From: a virus
DNA length: 64,000 nucleotides
Virus record (IMG/VR): IMGVR_UViG_3300026483_000005
Location: 62,001-126,000 of that record
Reading direction: 5' to 3' (one strand)
A model generated the notes under the pieces. That model made no database searches. It saw nothing but the letters and a program-made list of their open reading frames with translations, and was not told the origin of the DNA. A program made the position numbers and the translations under genes. Positions within the stretch are counted from its first letter, which is position 1. The number at the start of each line of letters is the position of its first letter. Shown here one piece after another: positions 35,986 through 43,334 of this stretch.

Positions 35986-37857
35986 ATGGAATTAAACGAA
36001 AACGAAAACTTATCACTTGGCGATATGGCCGGAATGGGAGAAGTCTCTTTACCATCTGAAACATCAGTTGGATCAGGGGATATTCCAGCCGGAAAAGGAG
36101 ATGCCGAAGAAGAGTATAAGAAGAAGAGAAATAAAAAGAAACAACGCGAAATGAAAAACATTATATCATTTGAATCTTTCGGATCACTTGATGAAGGTAA
36201 AACAATATCTTCTTCTAAAATATCTATGATGGGTGCAAGAGTTCTTAATAAAATTAGCATCGGTACTATATTTGATACAGAAGATGGAAACTATGAAATT
36301 ACGGATTATGGCCGACAGGCAAATGCATTTAAAGAATTTGAAGCAGAACATAATGGTAAAAAAGTAAAGGTAAAATTAACTGCAATGTATGGTGTTAAGT
36401 TAGAAGTAACTGACGATGTACGCAGCGCTAGATTTAATAAAGAAGTAAAGCTAAATTCTATTATTTTAGAATCGGTTAATGAAGGTAAGTTTGACGGTAT
36501 TGCAGATTTAGTAAAATCTTTACATTTTGAAATGGATCCTAAAACTGCCGAAGAAAAGAAGATTGAAATAGGTTACAGACAAGGAGAAGTAACAAAGCGT
36601 AAACAAATTGAAGGTGGTAATTATTCACTAAGAAGATTCAGAAAAGAAATTAAATATTGGGACGGTAATAAAAGAGATCAAGAATGGGCAGAAGGCGTAT
36701 TTGCTGGTCCAGACCATTATAATACTGTAAAGTCAACATTAGGAGCTGGTCCTCATAAGAAAGCTGTTAAGAAAGTAAGATGGACTCAAAGGAAATATGA
36801 CCAATGGTTAGAAGACGTTGCATCAAACGACGGTTGGAAGAATGCCTATGATATGGCACAAAACGCCCAATTCGAACCAGGTCTTATTGATTGGGTTGAG
36901 AAAAACTTTAGAGGTGATGATCCAATGCAAAGAATCCAATGGGATATTGAAGCATTTGCAGAATCAACATCCACTAAACTGACTCATTTAAAATCTATTA
37001 ATGAAGATGTTATTTTAGATAAAGAAACAGATGATGAAATATTCGATTCAGAAACATACTATACAATAAGTAAGGTTTTAGCTATTGCTAGAAAATCTAA
37101 AGAATGTAAAGAAGCATACAAAAGAGAATCTAACTTCGGTAATGGTTTACAAATGGCTGAACGTTTAAAAAAGGAATTTCCAAAAATTCAATTCAAATGT
37201 AGAGTTTATAGATCAGAATGGAATTATGGAGGTAACTTATGTTTGAGCATTGAGCTTCGAGGAAAATCATGGAAACATGAAGTATTTAAGTTTCAGTCTA
37301 ACAACTCAACGCGTAAACCTAATTATTCATTTGCAAAATTATTCAATGGAACCAAAAAAGTATCAACTGGAAAGGTAGAAGATGATTGGGGTATGGGAAC
37401 TGTACATGGTTCTTATCAATCTATTTCTAGCTTTGATAAATTTATGGATGATGTAGTTGGAGTTTTCAAAGATTACAAAAGAGTAAACGGAGTAGAATTT
37501 GACATGAAAACTATCCTAGCAGGTTTTAAAGCTAATGATAAAATATTAGCCGAATGGACTAGATTAAAGCCAAGAATCGAAAAGCAATATGACATCGCAA
37601 AGGCAAGCGGAAGAAAAGCACATAGAAGAATAGAATTAAGAATGCCTTATATTAGAACGGCTGAAAAGAAAGTTTATTATAAGACTGACGAGCCAAGAGA
37701 ATTAAGACATCCTGATGAATATGGAGAAAGCGCTTATAATATTATAGATGGAAGAGATTACGCTAAGTACGAAGCTGCTCAAGCTAAGGTTTCAGATATG
37801 ATTGAAAAGTTTTGTAAGAAACATAACTTTGAATTTGTATGGGCTGCTAGCTGGTAA
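35986..37857 (+). CDS. Modular protein with nested leader and possible internal start
   Basis: Residues 1-55 are acidic and then Lys-rich. A second methionine at 56 (36151) begins a typical leader, ISFESFGSLDE70/G71, as if a leader-bearing gene had been fused behind an extra segment or as if two starts are used. Further sites are ESVNE166/G and LKSINE340/D. Modules between them are a small beta domain (71-166), a charged helical domain with several Trp residues (167-340) and a C-terminal domain of 283 residues with alternating basic and aromatic segments. I recognise none of the modules. It is the last gene of the accessory block and is followed by a strong terminator. Confidence 0.58.
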   Translation: MELNENENLSLGDMAGMGEVSLPSETSVGSGDIPAGKGDAEEEYKKKRNKKKQREMKNIISFESFGSLDEGKTISSSKISMMGARVLNKISIGTIFDTEDGNYEITDYGRQANAFKEFEAEHNGKKVKVKLTAMYGVKLEVTDDVRSARFNKEVKLNSIILESVNEGKFDGIADLVKSLHFEMDPKTAEEKKIEIGYRQGEVTKRKQIEGGNYSLRRFRKEIKYWDGNKRDQEWAEGVFAGPDHYNTVKSTLGAGPHKKAVKKVRWTQRKYDQWLEDVASNDGWKNAYDMAQNAQFEPGLIDWVEKNFRGDDPMQRIQWDIEAFAESTSTKLTHLKSINEDVILDKETDDEIFDSETYYTISKVLAIARKSKECKEAYKRESNFGNGLQMAERLKKEFPKIQFKCRVYRSEWNYGGNLCLSIELRGKSWKHEVFKFQSNNSTRKPNYSFAKLFNGTKKVSTGKVEDDWGMGTVHGSYQSISSFDKFMDDVVGVFKDYKRVNGVEFDMKTILAGFKANDKILAEWTRLKPRIEKQYDIAKASGRKAHRRIELRMPYIRTAEKKVYYKTDEPRELRHPDEYGESAYNIIDGRDYAKYEAAQAKVSDMIEKFCKKHNFEFVWAASW

Positions 37858-37883
37858 TCTTTAAAATATTTAAACAATTTAAG

Positions 37884-37913
37884 AATGCTCTGTATAACTA
37901 CAGAGCATTTTTT
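37884..37913 (+). terminator. Strong rho-independent terminator
   Basis: AATGCTCTGTA (37884-37894) and TACAGAGCATT (37899-37909) form a perfect 11-bp stem with a TAAC loop, followed by a T-run. It closes the accessory block before the metabolic genes. Confidence 0.88.
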
Positions 37914-37924
37914 ATTAATAGAGT

Positions 37925-38317
37925 ATGGACAAGATGAGATTCGCATTAATTGCGCACGATAACAAAAAAGCAGACATGGTAGCATTTGTATCTAAGAGAT
38001 TAGATTTCTTTAACAGTGATGCAGTAGACATAGTTACCACAGGAACTACGGGGAAAAAGGTAGAGCATGCTGGAATTGATAGAGTTTCTACTGTTCAAAG
38101 TGGTCCTCTAGGTGGAGATGCTGAAATAGCGGCAATGGTAGTTAGAGGAGAAATCACAGGCGTAATATTCATGAGAGACCCTCTAGATAAACATCCACAT
38201 GATGTAGATATATCAATGCTAATGAGACTTTGCGATGTCCATGACATCCCCTTGGCTACCAACTACAGCACTGCAAGTATTCTTATCAAGTGGTATAGAT
38301 CTAAATATAAAATATAA
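37925..38317 (+). CDS. mgsA: Methylglyoxal synthase
   Basis: The 130-residue protein has the full methylglyoxal synthase signature: ALIAHDNKK at 7-15, TTGTTGKK at 38-45 for phosphate binding, SGPLGGD at 59-65 (catalytic Asp65), RDPLDKHPHDVD at 84-95 with His92 and Asp95, and IPLATN near 108-113. The enzyme turns dihydroxyacetone phosphate into methylglyoxal and phosphate, bypassing lower glycolysis. It belongs to a family found in bacteria; a phage copy would relieve phosphate limitation or divert carbon during infection, and methylglyoxal is also toxic. A second ATG at codon 4 is possible. It sits alone after a terminator, ahead of sugar-nucleotide genes. Confidence 0.93.
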   Translation: MDKMRFALIAHDNKKADMVAFVSKRLDFFNSDAVDIVTTGTTGKKVEHAGIDRVSTVQSGPLGGDAEIAAMVVRGEITGVIFMRDPLDKHPHDVDISMLMRLCDVHDIPLATNYSTASILIKWYRSKYKI

Positions 38318-38326
38318 ACAATTTAG

Positions 38327-38343
38327 TTTTTTTAAGTATAATA
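38327..38343 (+). promoter_or_regulatory. Candidate promoter, TTTTTTTAAGTATAATA
   Basis: A T-tract followed by GTATAATA, five bases before the ATG at 38348. The same T-tract plus GTAtAATA arrangement recurs at 43291, 48320 and 60365. Confidence 0.35.
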
Positions 38344-38347
38344 CAAT

Positions 38348-38593
38348 ATGGATAACATTATCTTCAGACCCGAAAACTTTAACACATGGTCAATTCAAGC
38401 GATAGAGAAAATCGAAACTGTGATTGATTCATGTTCTAGTCTTTCCCATCTAGATGGAGCTAGAAAATTAGTTGATAACTTTACTATCATCACTGCACTT
38501 GAAGAAGATGATGAAAAATCTATTGAAATAATTATTCACCAGCTGTGGCTCAGAATTAAGTTACAAGAAAATAAAATAAATGGATCAAAATAA
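38348..38593 (+). CDS. Hypothetical protein, 81 aa
   Basis: No family is recognised. The product is mostly helical, acidic in the centre, with a WLRIKLQENK end. It overlaps the nucleotidylyltransferase gene by 14 bases and probably shares its mRNA. It has no membrane segment or metal-binding motif. It may be a small partner of the downstream sugar-nucleotide enzymes, but nothing beyond position supports this. Confidence 0.5.
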   Translation: MDNIIFRPENFNTWSIQAIEKIETVIDSCSSLSHLDGARKLVDNFTIITALEEDDEKSIEIIIHQLWLRIKLQENKINGSK

Positions 38594-39074
38594 AGGTAAA
38601 ATAGGATTTACAGCAGGGAACTTCGATCTTCTTCACCCTGGATATATTTACACATTCGAAACAGCAAAAGAACACTGTGATTACTTTATGGTATTTCTGC
38701 AAAGAGATCCTTCGGAAACTAGATTTACTAAATACAAGCCAGTAATTCCATTATACGAAAGATATAAAACTTTAATGGCTATTAAATACGTAGACGAAGT
38801 AGTTACATATCAAACAGAAGAAGATCTTATTAACTTAATGGAATTTTATAAACCAGATGTTAGAATTTTAGGAGATGATTACATTGGTAAAAGATTCACA
38901 GGAGATCACATGCCAATTGAGGTTATTTATACAACTAGATCACATAATTGGTCTACGACAAGAATTAAAGATTTAATAACTAAGCAAACCATCTTACAGA
39001 ATCCTTCTATTATAGAAGAAAACGTAAAGTCATTAACAGCTGATGAAGCGGCTAAAATAATTAATAACAAATGA
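38580..39074 (+). CDS. Cytidylyltransferase-family nucleotidylyltransferase (TagD/RfaE2-like)
   Basis: The N-terminal strand and motif GNFDLLHPGY (13-22) correspond to the GxFDxLHxGH motif of glycerol-3-phosphate cytidylyltransferases and RfaE2-type enzymes, and WSTTRIKDL near residue 124 corresponds to the ISTTxI motif. The second motif His is Tyr here (HPGY), a change in a residue usually needed for transfer, so activity is uncertain. Such enzymes activate a phosphorylated sugar or polyol with a nucleotide. The next gene, overlapping by four bases, is a dTDP-glucose-dehydratase-like enzyme, so the pair probably makes a sugar nucleotide for glycan decoration or modification. Confidence 0.75.
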   Translation: MDQNKGKIGFTAGNFDLLHPGYIYTFETAKEHCDYFMVFLQRDPSETRFTKYKPVIPLYERYKTLMAIKYVDEVVTYQTEEDLINLMEFYKPDVRILGDDYIGKRFTGDHMPIEVIYTTRSHNWSTTRIKDLITKQTILQNPSIIEENVKSLTADEAAKIINNK

Positions 39075-40000
39075 GAATAATAGTAACTGGTGGATTTGGA
39101 TTTATAGGATCTGAATTTGTAAACACGATTGGTAGAAAAAACCCAACAGCAGAAATTGTAGTAGTTGATAAAATGACTTATGCTGCAAATCCAAATAACA
39201 TTAAAACTAAAGTAACATTAATTCAGAAAGATATTTGCGAAGTAACAGTAGAAGATCTAGGAGAATATGATTTCCTTGTTCACTTCGCAGCTGAGAGTCA
39301 TGTAGATAATTCTATTAAAGACGGAAGACCTTTCGTTAGAACAAACGTTGAAGGAACGTTCAATCTTTTAGAGTGTGCTAGACAAAACCCTAATCTTAGA
39401 AAATTTATTCATATTTCTACAGATGAAGTTTACGGCGACATGGACGACATTAGTAAGGACGTAGTAGCGGATGAAGAATTTCCGCTAGTAGCTTCTTCTT
39501 ATTATTCGGCGACTAAAGCATCATCAGACATGCTAGTCCTTTCAGCTAACAGAACATTTGATCTTCCATATATTATTACCAGAACATGTAACAATTATGG
39601 TGCTCATCAACATAAAGAAAAATTTATCCCAACTATCATGCGCTCTATTAAAGAAGGAAAGAAAATTCCTGTTTATGGAGATGGAAAGCAAGTTAGAGAA
39701 TGGATGGACGTAACAGACAACACTTTAGTTATTTATAACTTAATGATGTCAGACCGAATTAACGAAGTATTTAATATTGGTTCAGAGGAAAGATACACTA
39801 ATTTAGAAGTTATTGAAATGATAGGAAACATCATGGGCAAAACTCCTGAATTTGAATTTGTAGCAGACCGTCTAGGACATGATAGAAGATACGCACTTAA
39901 TAGCTCAAAGGTAAATGCTATTTTAGGAGAAATGATCCCTTTATCCTTTGAAGAATTTTTAAAAGAAGAAACATTTAAACTACTAGAAACTCAATTATGA
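39071..40000 (+). CDS. dTDP-glucose 4,6-dehydratase-like SDR enzyme
   Basis: This is an extended short-chain dehydrogenase/reductase. NAD binding is shown by GGFGFIG (7-13). The catalytic STDEVYG at 116-122 supplies Thr117, Asp118 and Glu119, the dehydratase triad residues, and Y145-x-x-x-K149 is the active-site pair. The ending with TRTCNNYG and a YGDGKQVREW segment is typical of RmlB enzymes. It would convert a nucleotide-bound glucose to its 4-keto-6-deoxy form, the first step to deoxysugars. Overlap with the upstream nucleotidylyltransferase and the downstream small gene (ATGA) shows an operon. Whether the sugar is used on DNA, virion or host surface is unknown. Confidence 0.85.
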   Translation: MRIIVTGGFGFIGSEFVNTIGRKNPTAEIVVVDKMTYAANPNNIKTKVTLIQKDICEVTVEDLGEYDFLVHFAAESHVDNSIKDGRPFVRTNVEGTFNLLECARQNPNLRKFIHISTDEVYGDMDDISKDVVADEEFPLVASSYYSATKASSDMLVLSANRTFDLPYIITRTCNNYGAHQHKEKFIPTIMRSIKEGKKIPVYGDGKQVREWMDVTDNTLVIYNLMMSDRINEVFNIGSEERYTNLEVIEMIGNIMGKTPEFEFVADRLGHDRRYALNSSKVNAILGEMIPLSFEEFLKEETFKLLETQL

Positions 40001-40212
40001 ATAAGAAATTAATCGAAATGCTAAGAGCTAGTGCCTTAGCTGAAAAATCAAAAGCACTTTTATCTTTAGATCTTTTAGGAAATAAAGGATCTGGTATTGG
40101 AGATCACTCAACTGGTGATTTCTATAAAAATGCAGAAGAAGCTTTATCAATGTTAGTTGACGCTGATGATAAGTTAGAAGCACTTGACAAGTATTTTCCA
40201 GAAGATTTGTAA
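39997..40212 (+). CDS. Hypothetical protein, 71 aa
   Basis: No family is recognised. The protein is helical with a Leu-rich start, a short Gly/Ser/His-rich loop (KGSGIGDHSTGD) and an acidic end. It overlaps the dehydratase gene by ATGA and is the last gene before a strong terminator, so it is part of the sugar-nucleotide operon. A role as a small accessory subunit is possible but unsupported. Confidence 0.48.
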   Translation: MNKKLIEMLRASALAEKSKALLSLDLLGNKGSGIGDHSTGDFYKNAEEALSMLVDADDKLEALDKYFPEDL

Positions 40213-40241
40213 AACATTGCACTTTTTTTGAAAAAAAGCAG

Positions 40242-40270
40242 CCCGAGATTTTTTTATCTCGGGTTTTTTT
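40242..40270 (+). terminator. Rho-independent terminator
   Basis: CCCGAGAT (40242-40249) and ATCTCGGG (40256-40263) form an 8-bp stem with a T6 loop, followed by seven T. It ends the sugar-nucleotide operon. Confidence 0.88.
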
Positions 40271-40285
40271 GTTATATTAGTATAG
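40264..40285 (+). promoter_or_regulatory. Candidate promoter, T-tract then TTATATTAGTATAG
   Basis: The terminator T-run is followed by TTATATTAG, as at 26706, then a leader with AATAAACAAA before the ATG at 40308. The repeated terminator-promoter arrangement is the main support. Confidence 0.36.
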
Positions 40286-40307
40286 TAATTAATAAACAAA
40301 GCAATAA

Positions 40308-41249
40308 ATGAAAAGATATTCGAAAGGAATTAAAACCAACGACCACACATTAACAGATGTATTTTCAGCCTATGAATGTAATAGAGAAACTCAATTCGTA
40401 GAAGCCTTTTTTGGCAAAGAAGAAATGAACACTGTAATCGAAGCATGTGGTTTATCCAGCATTGAAGATATAGACAGAAAATTAGAAACACCTATCACAA
40501 TTGGAATGGCAACCAAAAGAGCTGATCTTACGTTTGAAGACGAAGGACAGATGTATTATTTTGAAGTGATGAGTCAATCTCAAAAGGGTAAATGGGACAA
40601 TGATCACCATGAACAGTTCTATCTTAAATCCAATAGACTTAAACAGGATTACGAACAAGTATATTCATTTGCAATTGCGTTTAAAGAATTCGATGCACCC
40701 TATCTTAATGAATTTTCTAAGATGGAAGATTCTTATGCTATACATCTAAGGTTCAATGATCAAGGTTATTTTGCAGATGTATATGGAATAGAAGAAAAGA
40801 AGGAAAAGGTTTCAGTTAAACTCGCTTCGCTTGAAGAGCTTGGTTTAAAATGGATGAAAGTCGCTTCATCTGAAATGGGATTCAAAAATAGAAAAGAATT
40901 ACCACACCGCAGTAGATACCTTTATATTGGAAAGGCTTATACTGGTTCTAGATTGGGTATAGAATGGGTTATTAATCAAAAGAACCATGACCTTGGAATT
41001 AAAATATCAGGATATTTAGTTAAAGATCATGGACTTACTAGAATCATAGATGAAACAGGAAAGATAATTGATAGTATAAAATCTAAAGTTCCAGGTTTTG
41101 AATTCGTAAAAGAAAGCACAGGTGCAAATGATAAAACAATTTCATTTAAATTTGATAACACTGATTTCTCAGAAGAAAATGTAAAGCTGCTAAAGGATAT
41201 CACAGTTGCTTTCGCCGAAGAATTAGGAATAGAAAACTTACTAAAATAA
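40308..41249 (+). CDS. Restriction-endonuclease-like protein, DUF4268-like C-terminus
   Basis: The 313-residue protein has an N-terminal domain with RADLTF (Asp73) and FEVMSQ (Glu86), the acid-then-acid pattern of PD-(D/E)xK folds, although the usual Lys is Met88 and may be supplied by a nearby residue. The C-terminal half, from RYLYIGKAY onward, alternates strands and helices as in the DUF4268 domain often found behind such nuclease-like domains. A binding or anti-defence role without cleavage is equally possible. It is the first gene after a terminator-promoter junction. Confidence 0.45.
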   Translation: MKRYSKGIKTNDHTLTDVFSAYECNRETQFVEAFFGKEEMNTVIEACGLSSIEDIDRKLETPITIGMATKRADLTFEDEGQMYYFEVMSQSQKGKWDNDHHEQFYLKSNRLKQDYEQVYSFAIAFKEFDAPYLNEFSKMEDSYAIHLRFNDQGYFADVYGIEEKKEKVSVKLASLEELGLKWMKVASSEMGFKNRKELPHRSRYLYIGKAYTGSRLGIEWVINQKNHDLGIKISGYLVKDHGLTRIIDETGKIIDSIKSKVPGFEFVKESTGANDKTISFKFDNTDFSEENVKLLKDITVAFAEELGIENLLK

Positions 41250-41256
41250 AACAAAG

Positions 41257-41433
41257 ATGAGCAAAGAAGACGTAAAGGTATTGGTTAATCTACTAACCAA
41301 TGCAGCAGATGAAATTAAGTATGCAAACATGGACCACGAAACACAATTCGCGTATAACGAAGGAATTGAAGATCTAATAATTCTAGTAGAATCAAAATTA
41401 GAAAAATTAGCCGTAAACAAAACGCATATATAG
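41257..41433 (+). CDS. Small hypothetical protein, 58 aa
   Basis: An ATG at 41257, seven bases after the previous stop, opens a 58-codon frame to TAG at 41431-41433. The product begins MSKEDVKVLVNLL and is a pair of amphipathic helices with an acidic centre. Gene spacing and codon use fit the neighbours, so I treat it as real. Function is unknown. Confidence 0.6.
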   Translation: MSKEDVKVLVNLLTNAADEIKYANMDHETQFAYNEGIEDLIILVESKLEKLAVNKTHI

Positions 41434-41457
41434 AGTATAATAATTAAACACATTCTT

Positions 41458-41724
41458 ATGAAAAGTATCTTAGAAGAAGCAAACGAAATTGTAAACAACA
41501 GGAGTGAAGAAGCGGATCGTAATTACGGTCCTTTTTCAGAAGGCATGGACAGAGCTGCCCTAATATTTAAAGGTATGACAGGCCATGATGTAAGTGGCGC
41601 TGATATGTTTAAAGCATTAGTTGCTCTTAAGTTTTCAAGAGAAAGTTACAATCATAAAAGAGATAATCTCTTAGATGCAGTAGCATACATTCAAGGTTTA
41701 GATAATTACGAAAACGGAAAATAA
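41458..41724 (+). CDS. DUF6378-like small phage protein
   Basis: The 88-residue product has the pattern of a family common in phages and prophages: an N-terminal ILEEANEIVNNR helix, a YGPF turn, and a MFKALVALKFSRES helix followed by RDNLLDAVAYI. Proteins of this form are often found with nucleotide-metabolism genes and have been compared with MazG-like folds. It abuts the next start with no spacer. A GTATAATA element lies 15 bases upstream of the ATG. The molecular role is not known. Confidence 0.6.
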   Translation: MKSILEEANEIVNNRSEEADRNYGPFSEGMDRAALIFKGMTGHDVSGADMFKALVALKFSRESYNHKRDNLLDAVAYIQGLDNYENGK

Positions 41725-42078
41725 ATGAAAGTACAGGTAAGAAGAACCGAGTATCGATATATTGCCGAAGCAACTCCTATCGTAACATTAGACACTGAAA
41801 AATTCCCTAATTATAAAGGAGCAACCGAAGAAGAATTCGTTCAATACTTAGCAGAAAACTATTGGGAGCTGGAAGGAATGGACGAATTAGTAGGAACTGA
41901 TATCGGGGTAAATGACGAAGAAACACATAACGCATTAGGAGATTTAGTCTATTCCGAAATGGACGTATATTCTGATTCATCTGAAAAAGGATATGAAGGA
42001 GAAATACAAATAGGAGAAGAAGACCAATCATACAGAAAACATGGAGGATTTAACATAAAACACGGATCACAAATATGA
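41725..42078 (+). CDS. Acidic hypothetical protein, 117 aa
   Basis: This very acidic protein starts directly after the previous stop and overlaps the glycosyltransferase start by ATGA. It begins with a short basic beta hairpin (VQVRRTEYRYI) and continues as an Asp/Glu-rich region. High negative charge suggests possible DNA mimicry or a chaperone role, but there is no recognised domain. Tight coupling to the alpha-glucosyltransferase gene hints at a related function. Confidence 0.5.
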   Translation: MKVQVRRTEYRYIAEATPIVTLDTEKFPNYKGATEEEFVQYLAENYWELEGMDELVGTDIGVNDEETHNALGDLVYSEMDVYSDSSEKGYEGEIQIGEEDQSYRKHGGFNIKHGSQI

Positions 42079-43298
42079 AAATAGCATTAGTATTAGCAAA
42101 AGGAGTTGAAGGTTGTGGACTCACAAGACACACAATCGAATTTTATAATTGGCTTATAAAAGAAGGCCATGATGCCACGATTTATGCAGCGGTAGAAAAG
42201 AAATGGCCTCGCCATAAAACTACAGATATTGTTTGCACTGAATTTAAAAGAAAGGATATTCCTAATATCGCTAAAGAACTTGAAAAAAGTGATGTAGTAT
42301 ATTACACATCGTATCCGCATAAATCAGTAGGAGATGAATTCAACGAAGATTTTATTGAGCACTGTATTTATGGTTTAGAAAATCCTATTAAAATAGGAAA
42401 CTGCTTAGATCATAACACTGCAAACTTAGCAAAGAATTATAAGTATTGGGAAATCATGAAATCAATGGACGCTATGTTCAACTATTCTGCAAGATCTAAT
42501 TTTGCAAATAAATTAAGAGAACATGCACCTGATACTCCATTAATCGAAATGAATCTTAATCCTTATGACTATGATGCATGGTCTAATATTGTGGTTCCAG
42601 TTGAAGAACAAGAAAGAAGAACTACATACTTTGGAAGATTTGCTGGATTTAAAGATCCTTTTAGAATGTTCGATATTATGGAACTATTGAAAGGTAATAA
42701 TTTCGTAACAGAATGTAGAGGAGTTGAAAGATCTATTGGAGCTCTTCCTATGTTTTTACAAGAAGATAGAAAAACTCTAAGAGAAGATATCTTTGAAGTT
42801 CATGAAATCAAAAACCCTGTTACATATCCACAAGTCGAAGACAGAATGTATATGTATGGGCCTTATAATTTAGCAGAAGGAATGGCAGAACTTGGAAAAT
42901 CAATGTTCGGTGCAGAATTCTTTAACTTACCAGAAAGACTCTATGGTTCAATGATTGAATATGCAATGTGTGAGGTTATTGCAGCGGGAACTATACCACT
43001 ATTTGACAAACACTGGGGAACTCACGTTATTCACAGAACAGAAGGAGTTCCTTTCATAGAACTTGAAGATTTTGCAATCTTCGTAGACAAAGAAGATATT
43101 GCAGCTTCTATTCCACAGATTTTAGAATTAGCAAACAATAACGAAAGAAGAGAAGAGTTTAGAAAAAACTCTTTAAGATTAGCTAAATTACACAACGCGC
43201 CAGAAGTTGTTAACAATGATCTCTTTGAAGCTATTAACAATGTTAATAAAAGATCAGTAGAAAAACCAGTAGAATTAAAAACAGATTCATTATTTTAA
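42075..43298 (+). CDS. agt: DNA alpha-glucosyltransferase
   Basis: The 407-residue protein matches T4 alpha-glucosyltransferase (400 residues). The N-terminal strand and loop MKIALVLAKGVEGCGLTR parallels the T4 start MRICIFMARGLEGCGVTK, and the next helix NWLIKEGHDAT parallels DWFIKNGHEVT. The C-terminal half holds the expected GT-B segment with EVIAAGTIPLF near the nucleotide-sugar site. In T4 the enzyme adds glucose from UDP-glucose to hydroxymethylcytosine in phage DNA. A dCTPase-like gene follows, supporting a modified-cytosine genome. The C-terminus is DSLF, similar to the polymerase end that binds the sliding clamp; a T4 enzyme-clamp interaction has been reported. Confidence 0.85.
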   Translation: MKIALVLAKGVEGCGLTRHTIEFYNWLIKEGHDATIYAAVEKKWPRHKTTDIVCTEFKRKDIPNIAKELEKSDVVYYTSYPHKSVGDEFNEDFIEHCIYGLENPIKIGNCLDHNTANLAKNYKYWEIMKSMDAMFNYSARSNFANKLREHAPDTPLIEMNLNPYDYDAWSNIVVPVEEQERRTTYFGRFAGFKDPFRMFDIMELLKGNNFVTECRGVERSIGALPMFLQEDRKTLREDIFEVHEIKNPVTYPQVEDRMYMYGPYNLAEGMAELGKSMFGAEFFNLPERLYGSMIEYAMCEVIAAGTIPLFDKHWGTHVIHRTEGVPFIELEDFAIFVDKEDIAASIPQILELANNNERREEFRKNSLRLAKLHNAPEVVNNDLFEAINNVNKRSVEKPVELKTDSLF

Positions 43299-43311
43299 GT
43301 AGAATAATAAG
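43291..43311 (+). promoter_or_regulatory. Candidate promoter, TATTTTAAGTAGAATAATAAG
   Basis: A T-rich stretch plus GTAGAATAATAA overlaps the stop codon of the glucosyltransferase gene, 23 bases before the dCTPase start. It matches the element before the clamp gene at 48320 (GTAGAATAATAA). Confidence 0.35.
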
Positions 43312-43334
43312 TAACATTAAAAAGTAGCGAAAAA

